DNA from: Chamaea fasciata
Lineage: Eukaryota > Chordata > Aves > Passeriformes > Sylviidae
Reading direction: 5' to 3'
Assembly (NCBI GenBank): GCA_029207755.1
Contig: JARCOQ010000009.1
Coordinates: 31,270,914-31,334,913 of the forward strand
DNA length: 64,000 nt
Part shown: in pieces, positions 38,389 to 51,724 of the stretch
Layout of the letters: each line of letters begins with the position of its first letter
How positions within the stretch are numbered: the first letter of the stretch is position 1
Notes under the pieces: generated by a model
What the model was told of the DNA's origin: nothing
Seen by the model: only the letters and a program-made list of their open reading frames with translations
The model's database searches: none
Translations under genes and position numbers: made by a program

Positions 38389-39348
38389 AGACATTTTTTG
38401 GTTCTGTACCGGAAAATCTTAGTTTTAGTGTCTGATTTATAAGCTGCTGATGGTTTTGCCAGCAATATTGATGCAACATGAAACGTTTGCTTTAGTTGTC
38501 CCTTTTAACAGGGAGTTAATGATTTGACCTGCTGGGCAAGCCTGCCATGGGTTAATTTCACACCTAATTTCTAAGCAGAGCTATTTGAAGGGAACTGTTT
38601 GGTCCTAGAGGGGAACAGAAAGTGTTAAATAACTTGGGGCTCCCTCATTTAAACATTTAATTTGATCCCCCAGCTGGTCTTAACTTAAACCAAGGTTTCT
38701 GGTGTTGCCTGGTGTTGCTTTTCTTTGTGACCAGTTGGCCAATGCTGCCTAATTATGTTTCTTGAGAAGTGGCTGAGCTGTTGGTTCGATTCCAAATCAC
38801 ACAGCACAAAAATTGATTACTACAAAATCACAGGAGATTTTGAAAAAATTTCCTGGGAAAAAGTAAAACCAAAGAAAAGAGAGTGGAATGGTTTTTTATT
38901 TCATATAATGGTGCTGGATGAAAGTTTCTGGAGTTTAAATTCTATTTTCCCATCTTCTTTCATAGAAAAAAATGGATTTTACTGTTGTTTTATTTTACTG
39001 CTGTTAAGAGATTTTACTCTTTGCAAAAATTTCTTGACTCCTCAGACTTTTTGTTCCATAAAATGGTTTGGATCCTGCCACCTGAAGTATTTTAAAGTTC
39101 AGTGTGCTTCTGTTTTGTTTAGAAAGTGAAGTTTCACATCCACAAGTCAAAAACTTCAGCTTTGCTCTTTCTTCAGTGTTTTTTTTTAACCCTTCTAAGC
39201 TTTCCTTTACTATTTTTTATTGCAAAACTAATTGCACAAATCTGGGCACTGTTCTTTGTGATTTCCTGACAATTTGAAGGGGTTTGTGCTAAATACAAAA
39301 CAAAAGAGGAAATTTCTGCAGGGGGACTTTTCATGAGGATGTAGATTG

Positions 39349-39616
39349 ACAGGACAAAGGGGAATGGCTTTAAGCTGGAGGAGGGAAAGGTTAGGTGGGA
39401 TCTTGGGAAGGAATTGTTCCCTGGGAGGGTGGGCAGGCCCTGGCACAGGGTGCCCAGAGCAGCTGTGGCTGCCCCTGGATCCCAGGAAGTGTCCAAGGCC
39501 AGGTTGGACTTTGGGGCTTGGAGCAGCCCGGGATAGTGGAAGGTGTCCCTACCCATGTGTCCCCTACATAGCCTTTAAAAAGTCCCTTATCACTCAAATG
39601 ATTCTATGATTCTGTG
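39349..39616 (+). repeat. CR1 3'-end copy with intact tip
   Basis: The majority-type tail runs from acaggacaaaggggaatggc to a preserved terminal pair of octamer-like units, attctatg attctgtg, the diagnostic 3' end of bird CR1. Confidence 0.92.
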
Positions 39617-40160
39617 CAGTCCCTCTGCTGTTACACACAGAAACACAAAGGAAGCACGTTCTTCAATGCTTTGGGGTGTTTTTCTGATTTATTTTGGATT
39701 TTTCTATTGTTGTTGTTGTATTAATAGAAAATATACAGAGAACTCCATGTTAATGCTCCTAATTCACCTGCCAGACAAAAGCCGCCTCTTCTCACTCTGT
39801 AGAACTGTGCTCCACTGGATTCGCTGCTGCCCCATTTAATAGAACTGGGATAGATTTCCTACCCGGATAAAGGTACTTTGTGAGTGTTTCATCAGAATCA
39901 GATCTTATAGAATATGGTGTTTCAGTGAAGGGGAAACTGTAAACAAAATCTCTATCAACAAAGCCAGCAAAATAACATCTCTGAGTGATTGATGGCTGCT
40001 GTGGAAATAAATTCAAGGCTGTGAAAATTTCCTACGGTTGCATATGTTAGAAAAGATAAGATGTATGGGATGTTCAAATACAAATGATGTGCAAGTACAT
40101 TTTTTGTGTTATTTATGAAAGGGAAAAAATAACGAAACAGGAAAGAGTGAAACTGTAACT

Positions 40161-40540
40161 CACAGAATGAGCCACATCCAGCCTGGCCTTGGACACTTCC
40201 TGGGATCCAGGGGCAGTCACAGCTACTCTGGACACCTTGTGCCAGGGCCTGCCCACCCTCCCAGGGAACAATTCCTTCCCAATATCCCGTCCACCTCTAC
40301 CCTCTGGGAGTGGGAAGCCATTCCCTGTGTACTATCCCTTGTCCCCAGTCCCTCGCCAGCTCTCCTGGAGCCTTCTCTTCTCCAGGTGACCCCCCTCAGC
40401 TCTCCCAGCCTGGTTCCAGAGCAGAGGGGCTCCAGCCCTTGGAGCCATCTCCATGACCTCCCCTGGCCTCTCTCCAGCAGCTCCAGGTCCCTCCTGTGCT
40501 GGGCCCCAGGGCTGGGGCAGCTCTGCAGGTGGGGTCTCTT
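40161..40540 (-). repeat. CR1 copy with deletion near its 3' end
   Basis: The plus strand has a tip-like cacagaatgagccacatcc that jumps directly to cagcctggccttggacactt, so about 100 bases of the tail are missing. It then continues normally to cagctctgcaggtggggtct. Confidence 0.88.
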
Positions 40541-41428
40541 CTGCAAAACTCATCCTGCTTCTCCATGTGGCTTGGAAACACAGAATTTTTCTTCAGAAAT
40601 TCTCTGGAATAATTTCAGGATGAATGGTAAAAAAATTGAATTATTTTAAAATGAGTATTTTATTATAGTTGAGAAGTAAACGAGGGAACACTCTGGCCCT
40701 GGGCTGCCAATGACATCGAGGGTCCTGTGGCCACTGAAAACAGTTGCGACTTTTGTTGCGTTTGCTCTTTACACTCTCTCAAAGGTTCCACCAGTGGTGT
40801 CCATCTCTCAAACCTCCAGTGCCCAACCTGCAGGAAAGAAACATTATTTTTCATTTAATGAGCTTGAGCACATGAGCAATTAATAAGACCTAATCAAATG
40901 GAGCTAATCAGGATGACACAGCTTCGTGCCTCTGGACTTCTGCTCCACTCTACTGCTCCTCGTATCTCCAATTTGATCTGTTTAGGTAAGAAAATGGATG
41001 GGGGGAGAGTGGCACAGGCAGTGGTTTTCCAGTTCCAAGGCTCGGTGTTTTTATTCTGCTCAGGAGATGATGATTAACAGGTGAAGAGAGGCTCTGCTTG
41101 CCCAAGAAACCTGATGGTACCAGAGTGTTTTAAATATCACTGAACTGCTCAGTATCCAAACTCCTTCCACATAATCTGCTCCACATAATCACTGACCCCA
41201 CTCTTGTCTGCTAATTAAAATAGTAATGAACAAACTGCCAGGGAAAGGCAAACTGTGAATGGCTTCAGATAAACAACTGGTTTCTTCTTTATCCAGAATT
41301 AAACCCATCATGAACCAGAATCTTGCCTCCAGCTAAAAACAGCACCTAATTCTAAACTTAAAGAACATGAACAATCACACGTAGGAAGTAATAAAGAACT
41401 CCCAGAGCTGTGATCAGTTTGGTTTTGG

Positions 41429-41470
41429 TTTTTTTTTTTTTTTTGTTGTTTGTTGTTTTTTTTTTTTTTC
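41429..41470 (+). repeat. T-rich run
   Basis: Two long T homopolymers are separated by tgttgtttgttg. This is simple sequence in intron 2. Confidence 0.75.
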
Positions 41471-42318
41471 CTCACCAACCCTGTGGGTAGAACCTTTGTA
41501 TAATTAAGTACTGGAGGTCTGCAAAGAAAATACCTTATCTGCTTGTTCTTCCCGTGTAATCAATGGCTTGGGATTTATTGTGCAGCTGGCTAATACAAAA
41601 TTAATCAAGCTCTCCATTTCAGCCAGCCTGGAGCTGGAGCAGAGGCTGAGAGGCTCCGTGTCAGGTGTGCTGCCTCTTTATCAGTGTCTGTGTGTGAGAT
41701 AAAATCAAAAAATAGGGCTTCAAAAACTGAATGGAATTAGGAAAGGAAGAGTTTGGGCATTACTGAACACTAAGGAGACTTTAAATCCTACAGAAATACC
41801 CATGCAATTGCTGTCTCATCTGCAGGATTATTTCCAGTGCTATCTCTGGGGGGAAAACCTTACAGGAAGGATTTGAAAGCTGCCCTGAATCCTTTTATTT
41901 CCAGCTATTAGAAATGAAACTGAGTCCAGCTTTAGGCATCACTTTGTCCTCCTGCTGGTGGCTTCTGTGTAGCTTGTGGGTCTAAATTGCTCATGTATTT
42001 TTATGAATTATAATTTGTACAACTGAGAAAAAAATGCATTCTTTTTGCTGCCCATCCTTGCTGATGGAAAACTTCCCTGGATGTGCACCTGTATTGGGTT
42101 GACCTAGCAAGGACACCTCCTAATCCTGTCCTTTCCAGGCAGGTGCTGCCTGGAGCAGGGTTTTATGTGTCCTTAGGTCTTTGGAAGGATCACTGATAGG
42201 CAGAGGCTGAGGTTCCTTTGGCACTTCCCATTTTCCATAGGAGCCAAAACACTGAGAAGAGTTCTATCCTTACAAGGACAGATGATCAGTCTTAATTTCT
42301 GTCAGCAAATATCCTCCT

Positions 42319-42345
42319 TTATTATTATTATTATTATTATTATTT
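42319..42345 (+). repeat. ATT trinucleotide microsatellite
   Basis: About nine uninterrupted ATT units follow cctcctt. Such pure short arrays are usually length-polymorphic. Confidence 0.9.
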
Positions 42346-42507
42346 AATGTTGATTGTCTTTGCAACAAGGAGCTGAGTTGCATTTTATGCTAATTTGCAT
42401 GTGTAAATTAAAATAAAATTAATGTACGTAGGTAAACAAATACAAAGTGCAAGTTCAGCTTCTTGCCAGCACCAGGAGCAGGATCTATGATTTTTTTTCC
42501 TGCCATT

Positions 42508-42645
42508 TCATAGAGTCATCGAGGTTGGAAAAGCCTTCCAAGACATGGGAGTCCCAGCTGTGCCCAATCTCCACTTTGTCCCCAGCCCAGAGCACTGAGT
42601 GCCACCTCCAGGCCTTCCTTGGATACCTCCAGCCATGGGCACTCT
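42508..42645 (-). repeat. CR1 3'-end fragment, second tail variant
   Basis: The plus strand shows tcatagagtcatcgaggttg, gagcactgagtgccacctcc and ctccagccatgggcactct. A diverged extension to about 42712 is possible. Confidence 0.85.
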
Positions 42646-43059
42646 ACTGCTGCCTTTTAGGGTATAATATTCTTTCCATGCCTTCATCTCTCCTGGGAGT
42701 AGAGCCAGACAGAGAGATTTTGATGGTAATCAGGACATCCTGTAAGGTGGTTATGTTTGAAAATGTTTTCTAAGGAGGTAAAAATGGAGAAGTAAATATT
42801 TTCAGGCTCCGGAGTCAATATTGCAAGGGATATGAAATGTCTTTTCCAATGCAGCAGAAATCCAGTGACTCTCTCCTTGCAGTTTATCAGTTGGTTGATG
42901 ATAAAGGGTTCAGACAGCAGATGAACCGTGCTTACGCTTCACTCTCACGACGTTATTAAAGAAAAAAGTAAACCACGAGAAAACCTTCCTGACTAAAGTT
43001 TCTGGAAAGAGTCTTTTAGTGTTTAAAGCCTGGAGAAGTCCATACAGAAGCATCCATGG

Positions 43060-43320
43060 TAGGACAAGAGGGGATGGTTTCCCACTGTCAGAGGGCAGGG
43101 ATGGATGGAATATTGGGAAGGAATTGTTCCCTGGGAGGGTGGGCAGGCCCTGGCACAGGGTGCCCAGAGCAGCTGTGGCTGCCCCTGGATTCCTGGCAGT
43201 GTCCAAGGCCAGGTTGGACTTTGGGGCTTGGAGCAGCCTGGGGTAGTGGAAGGTGTCCCTGCCCATGGCACTGGATGGGCTTTAAGGTCCCTTCCCACCC
43301 AAACTAATCTAGGATTCCAT
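43060..43320 (+). repeat. CR1 3'-end copy, majority tail variant
   Basis: The tail runs from aggacaagaggggatggttt to cccaaactaatctaggattcc, with about 13 bases missing in the ggcaggggtgg segment. Confidence 0.9.
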
Positions 43321-43817
43321 AATCAACCTCTCTGATTTTAACATCACTTTTTGGGAATCTTCTCCAGATGGATGCTTGGGACCACTGTTAGCTGACAAGT
43401 GCTAAGTGCAACAGTTCTTTGTCCCATCCCATAATTCCTCCCTCACAGAGTTGCTTTACAGAGGAGATACCTGTAAGCCTTCCATTCATTAAAATCAATC
43501 CTAAATTGGTTCAAAGGCAATCAAAGGCTGTCACTAATTTACAACTTCCAGACAGCTTTGGATTAATAGGGCCCAAATTTTCCAAAGATGAGGATAAGGA
43601 GGTTGTGGCAGGAGTAAGAGAGGATGCCAGCCAGAGATCTGTTCTAACATCTCAGGATGTGGTTTGCTTATTAAATAGGTATTTAAGAAAAAGACAGGTA
43701 CAAGTTCCCCCTTCATGCTTTTCACTAAAAGGTTTTTCTAAAATCAAAATTGAAGAAAGTACTGGCTTTGCATTCCCCCTTTCTCCTTTCTCATCCTGCT
43801 TTTTTAGGGGTTGGGTT

Positions 43818-43845
43818 GTTTTTTGTTGTTTTTTTTTTTTTTTGC
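43818..43845 (+). repeat. T-rich run
   Basis: The stretch ttttttgttg followed by about 16 T is simple sequence. It lies inside an unexplained 205-codon open frame (43419-44036). Confidence 0.7.
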
Positions 43846-46800
43846 AGATGGGGAGATATTTTGTGAATTTACCTGAGAACATAAATGATAAGTGGCAGGA
43901 CAGGAAGCCAAAGCACATCTCCTGTAACACATTGTGGACTGGGAACAATTTTAATTATAAAACTAAGATAACCTTGGTTTTTACTCAGCAAATTAGATCT
44001 CCAAAGTGTGCAGCTCACCAGGAGAGCCACAAATAACTCTGTGTAGCTCTCTAGCACTGAAGTCCTCACTGCTTTCCTAATTAACTCAGGCTGTCTGAAC
44101 ACAGGCTGGCTCTGGGAGGGTGAGAAAGCAGCTCAGGCTTCAATTATTGAACCCATTGGACCATAATTCATTAACAGACACTTCCAAGGCTGACACTTCC
44201 TGTGAAACCTCCTTATTCTATGTTATTCATGGATGGGGGACATGCAAATGGCTGGGACAATCAGGAGCTGCACAATCTCTTAGGTGCCTTCACCTTTTTT
44301 GAGGAGGAGAAAGGACCTTCTGCCTGTGACTTGGGAGCCTGTTTTCCTCTCACACCTTGGCACCCTGGGAGGGCAGCACTTTCCATGTCCTTGGCTGAGG
44401 ACTAACTTTTCTATCCCTGAGTAACTTTTCCATCCCTGACTTTGTGCCAGCATTCTCTGTGCAAAATGAGGTGATTTTATGAAGCCACGAGAACTCCACT
44501 GTAAGTAGGAAGTTTATTCCATGCCATTTCCTGAGTTCAGCCACTGCAGGTCTGCCTGGAAATGGGCTTAAAACCAACATTTTGGCCCTTTTGGGGCTTC
44601 TTTCGTTGTTAATTTTGGATACCTAAAATCTATAAGCCCCTCCAAAGCACCACACCCTGTCTCACCTCATGCCAGTGTTCAGTGGGAATTACATCATGGT
44701 TTAGTTAAGACACAGTACCAAGGTCCAGCCTTTAAACATCCAGGTGAGTCCTCAGTGGTGCAGACAGCTGTTCCTGCAGGGATGGAATGGAGAATTCCCT
44801 ATTTTCAGATGGATAATTCAGGGCAGACCCATGAGTGTGTAGGATGTGTTCCTCCAGAGCAGGGTTGCATTACTGGGGAAAGACGGAGAAAATTGCATTG
44901 TTGTAATTAAGATGCACTTGTGGCAATCTGTTTGTTTGGGTATTTTTAGCAGAGTCTAAGGGAGAGTTTGAGGAACTGAGGGAAATTGAGTGTCTTTTAG
45001 GACAGGGGGATGTCTTGGGATGGTAAAGCCATGTCCTCACCTTCTGCCACAGCTGCTTGAGGTCCTGTTTAAATTACAGGAAGATGTTGATCAACTTTGC
45101 CTTCATGCGAGATGTCAGGAGGGAGCTATGTATAGGCACAATATGTAAATCTCCCCAAATAGGTGGTTAATTCCCTGGAACACAAACAATCTTAGGAGTG
45201 GCAGCTTAATTAGCACCCGTTTTCCTGGGTTACCTGCTGGAGACTGGCACCAAGGGGAAGGTTCTGGAATTATTGGAATATTTATAGCCTGGGAGAGGTG
45301 ACTTCAGAGGAGCAAAATTGTTTGTTCCACCAGACACTGACAACTTGATTCATTTTTTTAATAACATGTGGATGTTGCTAATTTTTTAGGTCGAGGGAAG
45401 GGATTTAAGAGTCTTAAAACCCCAGAGTTGGAGGTTTCATGTCTATGTAATTCTTTTCTACCCCAGTTTATAAAGCACTGCTTTTTAAAGGAAGCCACTG
45501 AAATCACAGCCTCAAAAATACATTCGGTGGTATTCACATGGTATTGAAATTTTCTAAAATTTGACATCTGTTTTTACAGAGAAAATATTCCTGTGTACAT
45601 ATCAAAATTCCATGGAGAGTTGTTTTTTTTTGTTTGTTTTTTCCCCCTAAAATTAGTTTAAAAAATACTTTTAATGCTTCTTTCTCACATCTTGGCTCAT
45701 CGCCATCAGTTCTGTGGAACACAAGCTGAGGTTTTCTGTGCCTCTTGTGGACATGTAGAAATCTGGACTGAAACAGGAGAAACTCTTCAGGACAAAATGA
45801 GAAGCCTGATTATTAAATATGATTTTCAACTTCAATATTTAGCCTGAGATGTGAAACTGACAAGTTTACGCTTTAGGAACAGGACAAGGGTGAGTATTAC
45901 TGGCTCACTTCATGTTTCAGTTAATAAATGCCAAATTATTTGATTTTAAAGAGATTCCAACAGTATGAAATGTTAGGAATATCTCCAACTCCTTTTCCCA
46001 AGTTGCTTTTACTACTGGTACCACAGCAGTTCAAAGTTGGTTATAGTATCAAGAATGAGTTTAAGTTCCAATATTGGAATTTTTTCATCCTCCTCTGTGA
46101 GTGTTCTGTCTTAAATGCATTACAGGCATAATAGGGAAAATGCAATCCCAACAAATATTGAAATAAGACAAAATTTGAATGCTGAGGGGCATAAGAATGG
46201 TTAAAAGCAGGTTTAATCAACTTCTGAAAGCACTTCTTAAGATATTACAGCTTCCCTGGATTCATCCAGTGCTTTTTAATGGTCTTAAAAATGACTTTCA
46301 GTAATGGTAATTTTAGCTGCTGCTTGGCATAGTATCATGTTTTTATGTGCTTTACAGTGTTTTGAGGCACAAGTATGATTTTAAAGACTCCTGTCAACTC
46401 CAAAACTGCTTGTAAAATGGGGAGTTATTTCAATCTAAAAGCACAATGTCTGAAAGAGGGATGGCTCTGCATTCTTCTCGAGCTGTAAAAATAAAATAGC
46501 AATGCACAGCCCTGGCAGGGCAATTTGCACGTCTCAAACCCTTTAGAGATACTGTATCTGTAAATAAAATAAAGAAAAACAGAACGTGGAAGGATGACAG
46601 AATAAAGCCATGAAATAAATTGGCTGATCAGGCTGCGTGTCCTGAAATGGAATGGGAGCTTTTCGCAATGGTCTTTTTTTTGTTTTTTGTCCTTTTGGCA
46701 CTGGATTGTCCCCCAGCCTCGCTTTTTGTCTAGTTCAAACCAAACCCAACCCCAAATTGATACCTCCCTCGAGCCTTGGAATGCCTGAGCTCCAAATTTT

Positions 46801-47855
46801 AGAGCAGGGCTTAACTCTGATCAAAGCACAAAAACGTTGGAGGTTTAAGCAGGATCTCAAACGGGTCTGAATCAAGCTCAGGTTCGCTGGGTTGCCTTCC
46901 CAGACTCTCCAACTAGGGATTTCTCAGGAAGAGCTGAAAATAGCCTGTGAAAGCCCTTCTTATGCCATTTTCAATGCAGTGCCATGGCAGCACAAGCCAG
47001 CTAATGTAAAGGTTATGCCAAGCTCCTCTGAAACTGCCCAGCTGTGGAGCTGAATGCCCACACAGGAAACAAGGCGGGGCATTTTCCCCTGCGATGGGGT
47101 TGCTTGGTTACTCAGTTTAAATGTATGGTTCTATGTGGCTCTTTATGAGGACCCTCAGCCTGTAAATCAAGTTTTAGAGACTCTTTCATGGCTGTGTTTT
47201 TCCCCTTGAGTGTTCCCTGCTGAATGGAAGTGGAGGTAAGGACAAAGCACTGCTTCCTTCAGGAGCAGCTGGGGCATTTTGGAGCATTGAGTGCAGCTGG
47301 AAACAGAAATACCTGTTCAGGCAGAGGGAGATGTGAGGTGCTTTAACTCAGACGGCAAGAATTTCACTCCTTGCCTCTCCAGTTCGGGGAAGCTGCTCTC
47401 GCTTTCCCAGGCACTGCCGGAGCTTTGCTGTGGGTTTCAATCCATTAAAAGACCCCAGGCTGGAGGTTTCAGCATTGACATGCTGGGGTTGTGAATGATA
47501 GAGATTTCTTGAACTGGGCTCTCTCAGCACCTTGCCTCATCCCCAGCCACCTCAGGGTGACAACTGCCCTCGTGGCACTCGTGCTAGCAGGGTTTTAGTG
47601 AATCAGTGCAGGTGTTCTGGCCTTGTTCCATCCTCACAAACTCCAATTTCCAGCCTGTGGTCAGGCAGAAATCCAGTATCTATTTCCTCATTAATCACTT
47701 AATTCCTTATTTAAAATGGCCACAGTATTGTCGGTGACTCAGGCTTGAGGATGGGACTTGGTGAGTCTCACTTTGTATCTCCAAGACTTCTGTGTCTGAT
47801 GGGCTTAACCGTGTAGAGGAAATGGGGAGAAAAGCCTTTAAATACTTTAAAATTG

Positions 47856-48250
47856 CAGAATATTTGGGTTTGAAGGGACATTAAAGATCAAAAATTCCAT
47901 CCCCTGCCATGTCAAGGACACCTTCCACTATCGCAGGCTGCTCCAAGCCCTGTCCAACCTGGCCTTGGACGCTTCCAGGGATCCAGGGGCAGCCACAGCT
48001 GCTCTGGGTACCCTGTGCCAGGGCATCACCACCCTCCCAGGGAACAATTCCTTCCCAATATCCCACCTAAACTTCCTTTTTGTCAGCCTGAACCCATTCC
48101 CTGTGTCCTGTCACTCCAGTTCCTGATGCAGGGTCCCTCTCAAGCTTCCCTGTATCCCTTCAGACCCTGGAAGGAGCTGTGAGGTCTCCACACAACCTTC
48201 ACTTCTCCAGGCTGAACAGCCCCAGCTTCCTCAGCCTCTCTTCACCTCTG
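47856..48250 (-). repeat. CR1 copy of about 395 bases, older type
   Basis: The plus strand begins cagaatatttgggtttgaag, continues gacaccttccactatcgcag and ccctgtgccagggcatcacc, and reaches ctccaggctgaacagcccca. It is more diverged than the other majority-type copies. Confidence 0.88.
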
Positions 48251-49466
48251 ACTCTCCAAATCCTCTTTCACAAGCTCTTTTCTTCTCCACGTTGAAAAGG
48301 GTCATGGTTGAAGAAAAGAGTATCCGTGAAATGAAAACTTCTAAATGTTGAGAGTTGGCTTTGTTTAATTCTCTCTAGACCTAAAATAAAATAGTTATCA
48401 GTACAGAGGGAAAGAAACAAAACATAACAAATCCAGACTTTTTGCTCTGCTCTAGAAAAATCCCCTCTGCTTTTTTCAAACTCTGTTCCCACTCTGTGGA
48501 AAATAATTTGGACTTGCTTGCTGGGTCGGTGTTTTTGTAGTAGCAAAGAAGTTGTCATTGCCTCGTTCCCACAGAGGTTTCCTCTGTGTTGGACGTTGTG
48601 ATATCCAGAGTTTTTTCTTTCACATGCATATCAAAGAAAATGGCTTTAGTGGGTCCTTGAAGAATTTTCCATTTTGCCATCTGTCTTATTGACAGCGCAC
48701 AGTCACTGAAGTGGATCGGAGCCCTGAACTCGCCATAAATTCTTGTTTGCTGCAGTGTTTGGGGGATGATAAAATGGTTTACTGGAGCCATGAAGGGACT
48801 GGAAGGTTGGTAGGGAATGGTTGGATGCTGCCTCTTCCTGCACCGTGATGGGGGTGGTACTATATGAACAAGCTGTGACTTGTTCAAATTAAGCTTGCTC
48901 CAAGATGCTGTGGATGCTGCACACTTGTGGATTCAGGAAGAGTTTGGAAAAACTAACAAAAAGACAAATTTAAGAGTTAATACTTTGTTTTTTCCTGTCT
49001 TGGGGAGCAGTCCTAGGAAGAAAGGGATTGATGCTGAGGAGCTTTCCACTATTACTGACAAGGTTTAGAGTCTGATCCTCATTTCAGTTAAAACTGAAAA
49101 ATAAACTTTTTTTCCTGCCAACAAATAAAATAATTTCCTTCAACAGTTAGTGGGTAGAGCTTTATTAAATGGAAAATCTTTTAAATTGGGCAGAGTATCT
49201 GCTAGGAACTGAGTCAGGGGTTTGAAATTGCCCGTTGCAGTCCCTGTAACTGTTTAAATAAAAACAAACGGAACAATTTATCTGACTAAATAAAAGCAAA
49301 CTTGAATATAAGATAAATAATGAAATAACTCAGAGTAATGATTGAGTGTTTCTGCAGCAGCTGGAAGAAGAGTTGGTGATTAGCATATGGAAGTGGATTT
49401 TTTTTCCCCCCAGTTTTATTTCAGGAGTGCTCAGGAAGAGATTGCAGTTACTTCCCAGAATCATGT

Positions 49467-49562
49467 CCCAGGAAGGTTCAGGTTGGCTCTTTGTTTCCCC
49501 AGGACAGGTCAGGATAACTGTTTGTTTCCCCAGGAAGGTTCAGGCTGGCTGCTCGTTTTCCA
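49467..49562 (+). repeat. Minisatellite, three copies of 31 bases
   Basis: Units start at 49467, 49498 and 49529, each beginning cccaggaaggttcagg (middle copy cccaggacaggtcagg) and ending tttgttt or tcgtttt. The spacing is exactly 31 bases twice. Confidence 0.85.
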
Positions 49563-50164
49563 GGTGATTGTGCTGTTCTATCTGAAGAGCTCCTCACTTA
49601 TTTTTTGTGTCAAGGTAAAACTCCTTCTGTCTTTGGAGGGGTAGGACTAAGTTAGTGAACTTTTTTTTTCCCAAAGCTGTACTCTGTTAATGGGAATGCA
49701 AATCCCCTCTCCAGCCCTGTGGGAGAATTTTTGTGCTTGAAGTCACTTTTTAGGGCTTTGTGGGCCAAGCGATTTTTCTTAATAAACTTTGAAGACCAGA
49801 ACAGCCCTCTCCTGACACTGCTCCCACATCATTCAAATGTTTTATTGAGCTGGAATTTAGAGAGATAGGAAGTATGAGTGGTTATTTGGGGTTTCCACGT
49901 GATTGTGTTTGGTAGGGGGAGTATAAATGCAATTCTGGATGGCTCTGACTCCTCTGCCTTGATACCTGCATTGCCAGTCTCAGTGTGTGTGAGGTTCAGT
50001 TGTCCCAGTGAGGGTAAGCATGGGACCTCTCAGAAATGCGTGTGTGGGGCCTCACACAAAAGTTTCTGAGGAGAGATTTGCAAAAGCTGCTGCAGCCTCA
50101 AAACCTCCCCACACAGTGAGTGCTGTAGGTATCTACGGCTACTCCTTAATCTGTTGTCCACAGC

Positions 50165-50246
50165 AGAAGGTGTCCCTGCCTGTGGCAGGGGTTGGAACTG
50201 GGGGATCCCAAAGGTTCCTTCCAGCCCAAACCATCCTGTGAGTCTG
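50165..50246 (+). repeat. CR1 3'-tip fragment
   Basis: The sequence aaggtgtccctgcctgtggc, then ttccttccagcccaaaccatcc, is the last 80 bases of a CR1 copy. Confidence 0.8.
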
Positions 50247-50515
50247 AGAGTCCCTCCAGTGATCAGGAGCAGGAGACCAGTGTGGAAAATCCTGTGAAAG
50301 TGCTTTTTGGAGGAACTGGTGCCTTTTGGAGATGGCAGTCCCCTGGCAGAGGGGCTGTGAGGATGCAGGTGGCCTTTGGGATGGTGGGAATGAAGAGAAG
50401 AACTCAGGAGGAGAAAGGGAGCTGCTGGAAACTGCAAACCCCCATTGTTGTGGGGCAGTAGTGGTTGAAGGGGACCTTTGGCTGTCAGGCAAACCCCAGC
50501 TCATGTGACCACGGT

Positions 50516-50598
50516 GTCACAGGGTGTTCTGGGTTGGAAGGGATGTTCAGGATGATCCAGATTTCCCCCCTGCCATGGGCAGAGCCACCTCCCACTGG
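50516..50598 (-). repeat. CR1 3'-tip fragment
   Basis: The plus strand shows gtcacagggtgttctgggtt, then cctgccatgggcagagccacc. It lies 270 bases from an oppositely oriented tip (50165-50246). Confidence 0.78.
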
Positions 50599-51724
50599 AG
50601 AATTTTCTCTCTGCAGAGCTGTAGGTGCTGCCTGTTGGTTCTGCACACTGGTGGTTTGTTATTAGCTCGTTCATTAACCTTTGTTTTCATTTTTATAGAT
50701 GATTCTCTGTGCTTTTAGCTGTAAAACAGCAAAAATAGGATGGAAGGAATATTCTCCAAGGAACAGAAATTCTGGATGGGAAGGGGATTTGAAGGGGTTT
50801 CAAAGGTGGCAGGAGGATGATCCAGCAGGTCTGTGTTGGGAAAATACCTGGTTATCCAAGATGTTGAGTTTGTCTGTGTTCAGGCTGTTTGACCTTGCTG
50901 AGCATCTCACCTAGGACAGTGATTGAGGGTTTCCTCTGAGCCATCTCATTAAAAATAATTAGAAATTAAAATAATGAAAATTAGCCTGCAGAAACCAAGT
51001 AGAGCTGAGCCTTGACACTGTTACATGGAGAGTTTGCTAAAGAGGTTCTCACTTTGCTCCCAAGGAGAGAGGCCCTTTATTTATCCCCTTCTCTTGATTA
51101 AAGAAGGGTAAAGCAGAAGCACTGTTAGGAAAAACAGTGAAGTTAACAACAGGAACAGAAATGATTTGCTGCAAGGTCTTAGGAAAGCCTTCGAGAGCTT
51201 GTTGTTTTATTTACTAAGTTCTATTTGCCTTTTCTGTAAGGAGTCTGGGGCGGGGGCACTGCTGCCTCAGGATTCCATTTACCAGCATTGCTGCTTAAAC
51301 ATAAAATGCATCATGAAAACTGTAGGGAGGGAAGCTCATTTATGGAATGCTTTTCCTTTTTAAAGTGTGTTTGATTTATCATGATTTGACTTAAAAACCT
51401 ACCTCATTATGCCCAGGAATTTCAAGGACAACTTGTTTTTTGTTGAGAAAGTTGGAACAGAGGCATGTTCTGGTAGTACATTCTGGTAATAAACTGCAGT
51501 GTAAAACTGGAAGAGGTAAAATACTGGCTAAAAGAGTTCTACCACAGGGCACCTTTCTGCTCTTTGGGTTTAAAGTCTTGTGGAAATATTTCTTTCCCCA
51601 GTCACCTTTGGGGCTGCAGTTACTTTGTGCCTGTTTAGGTTGAATAAAGCAGTCTTAGTGCTGAGTGCTGAAATAATTTCTGTTGAGGATCATTTAAACA
51701 AAATACTAGAGAAAAACATTGAGA

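Noticed and set aside
42087..42130. Start resembling a bird retroviral LTR (tgtattgggttgacctagca)
   Set aside because: Only about 20 bases resemble an LTR start; no poly(A) signal, matching end or target duplication could be found.
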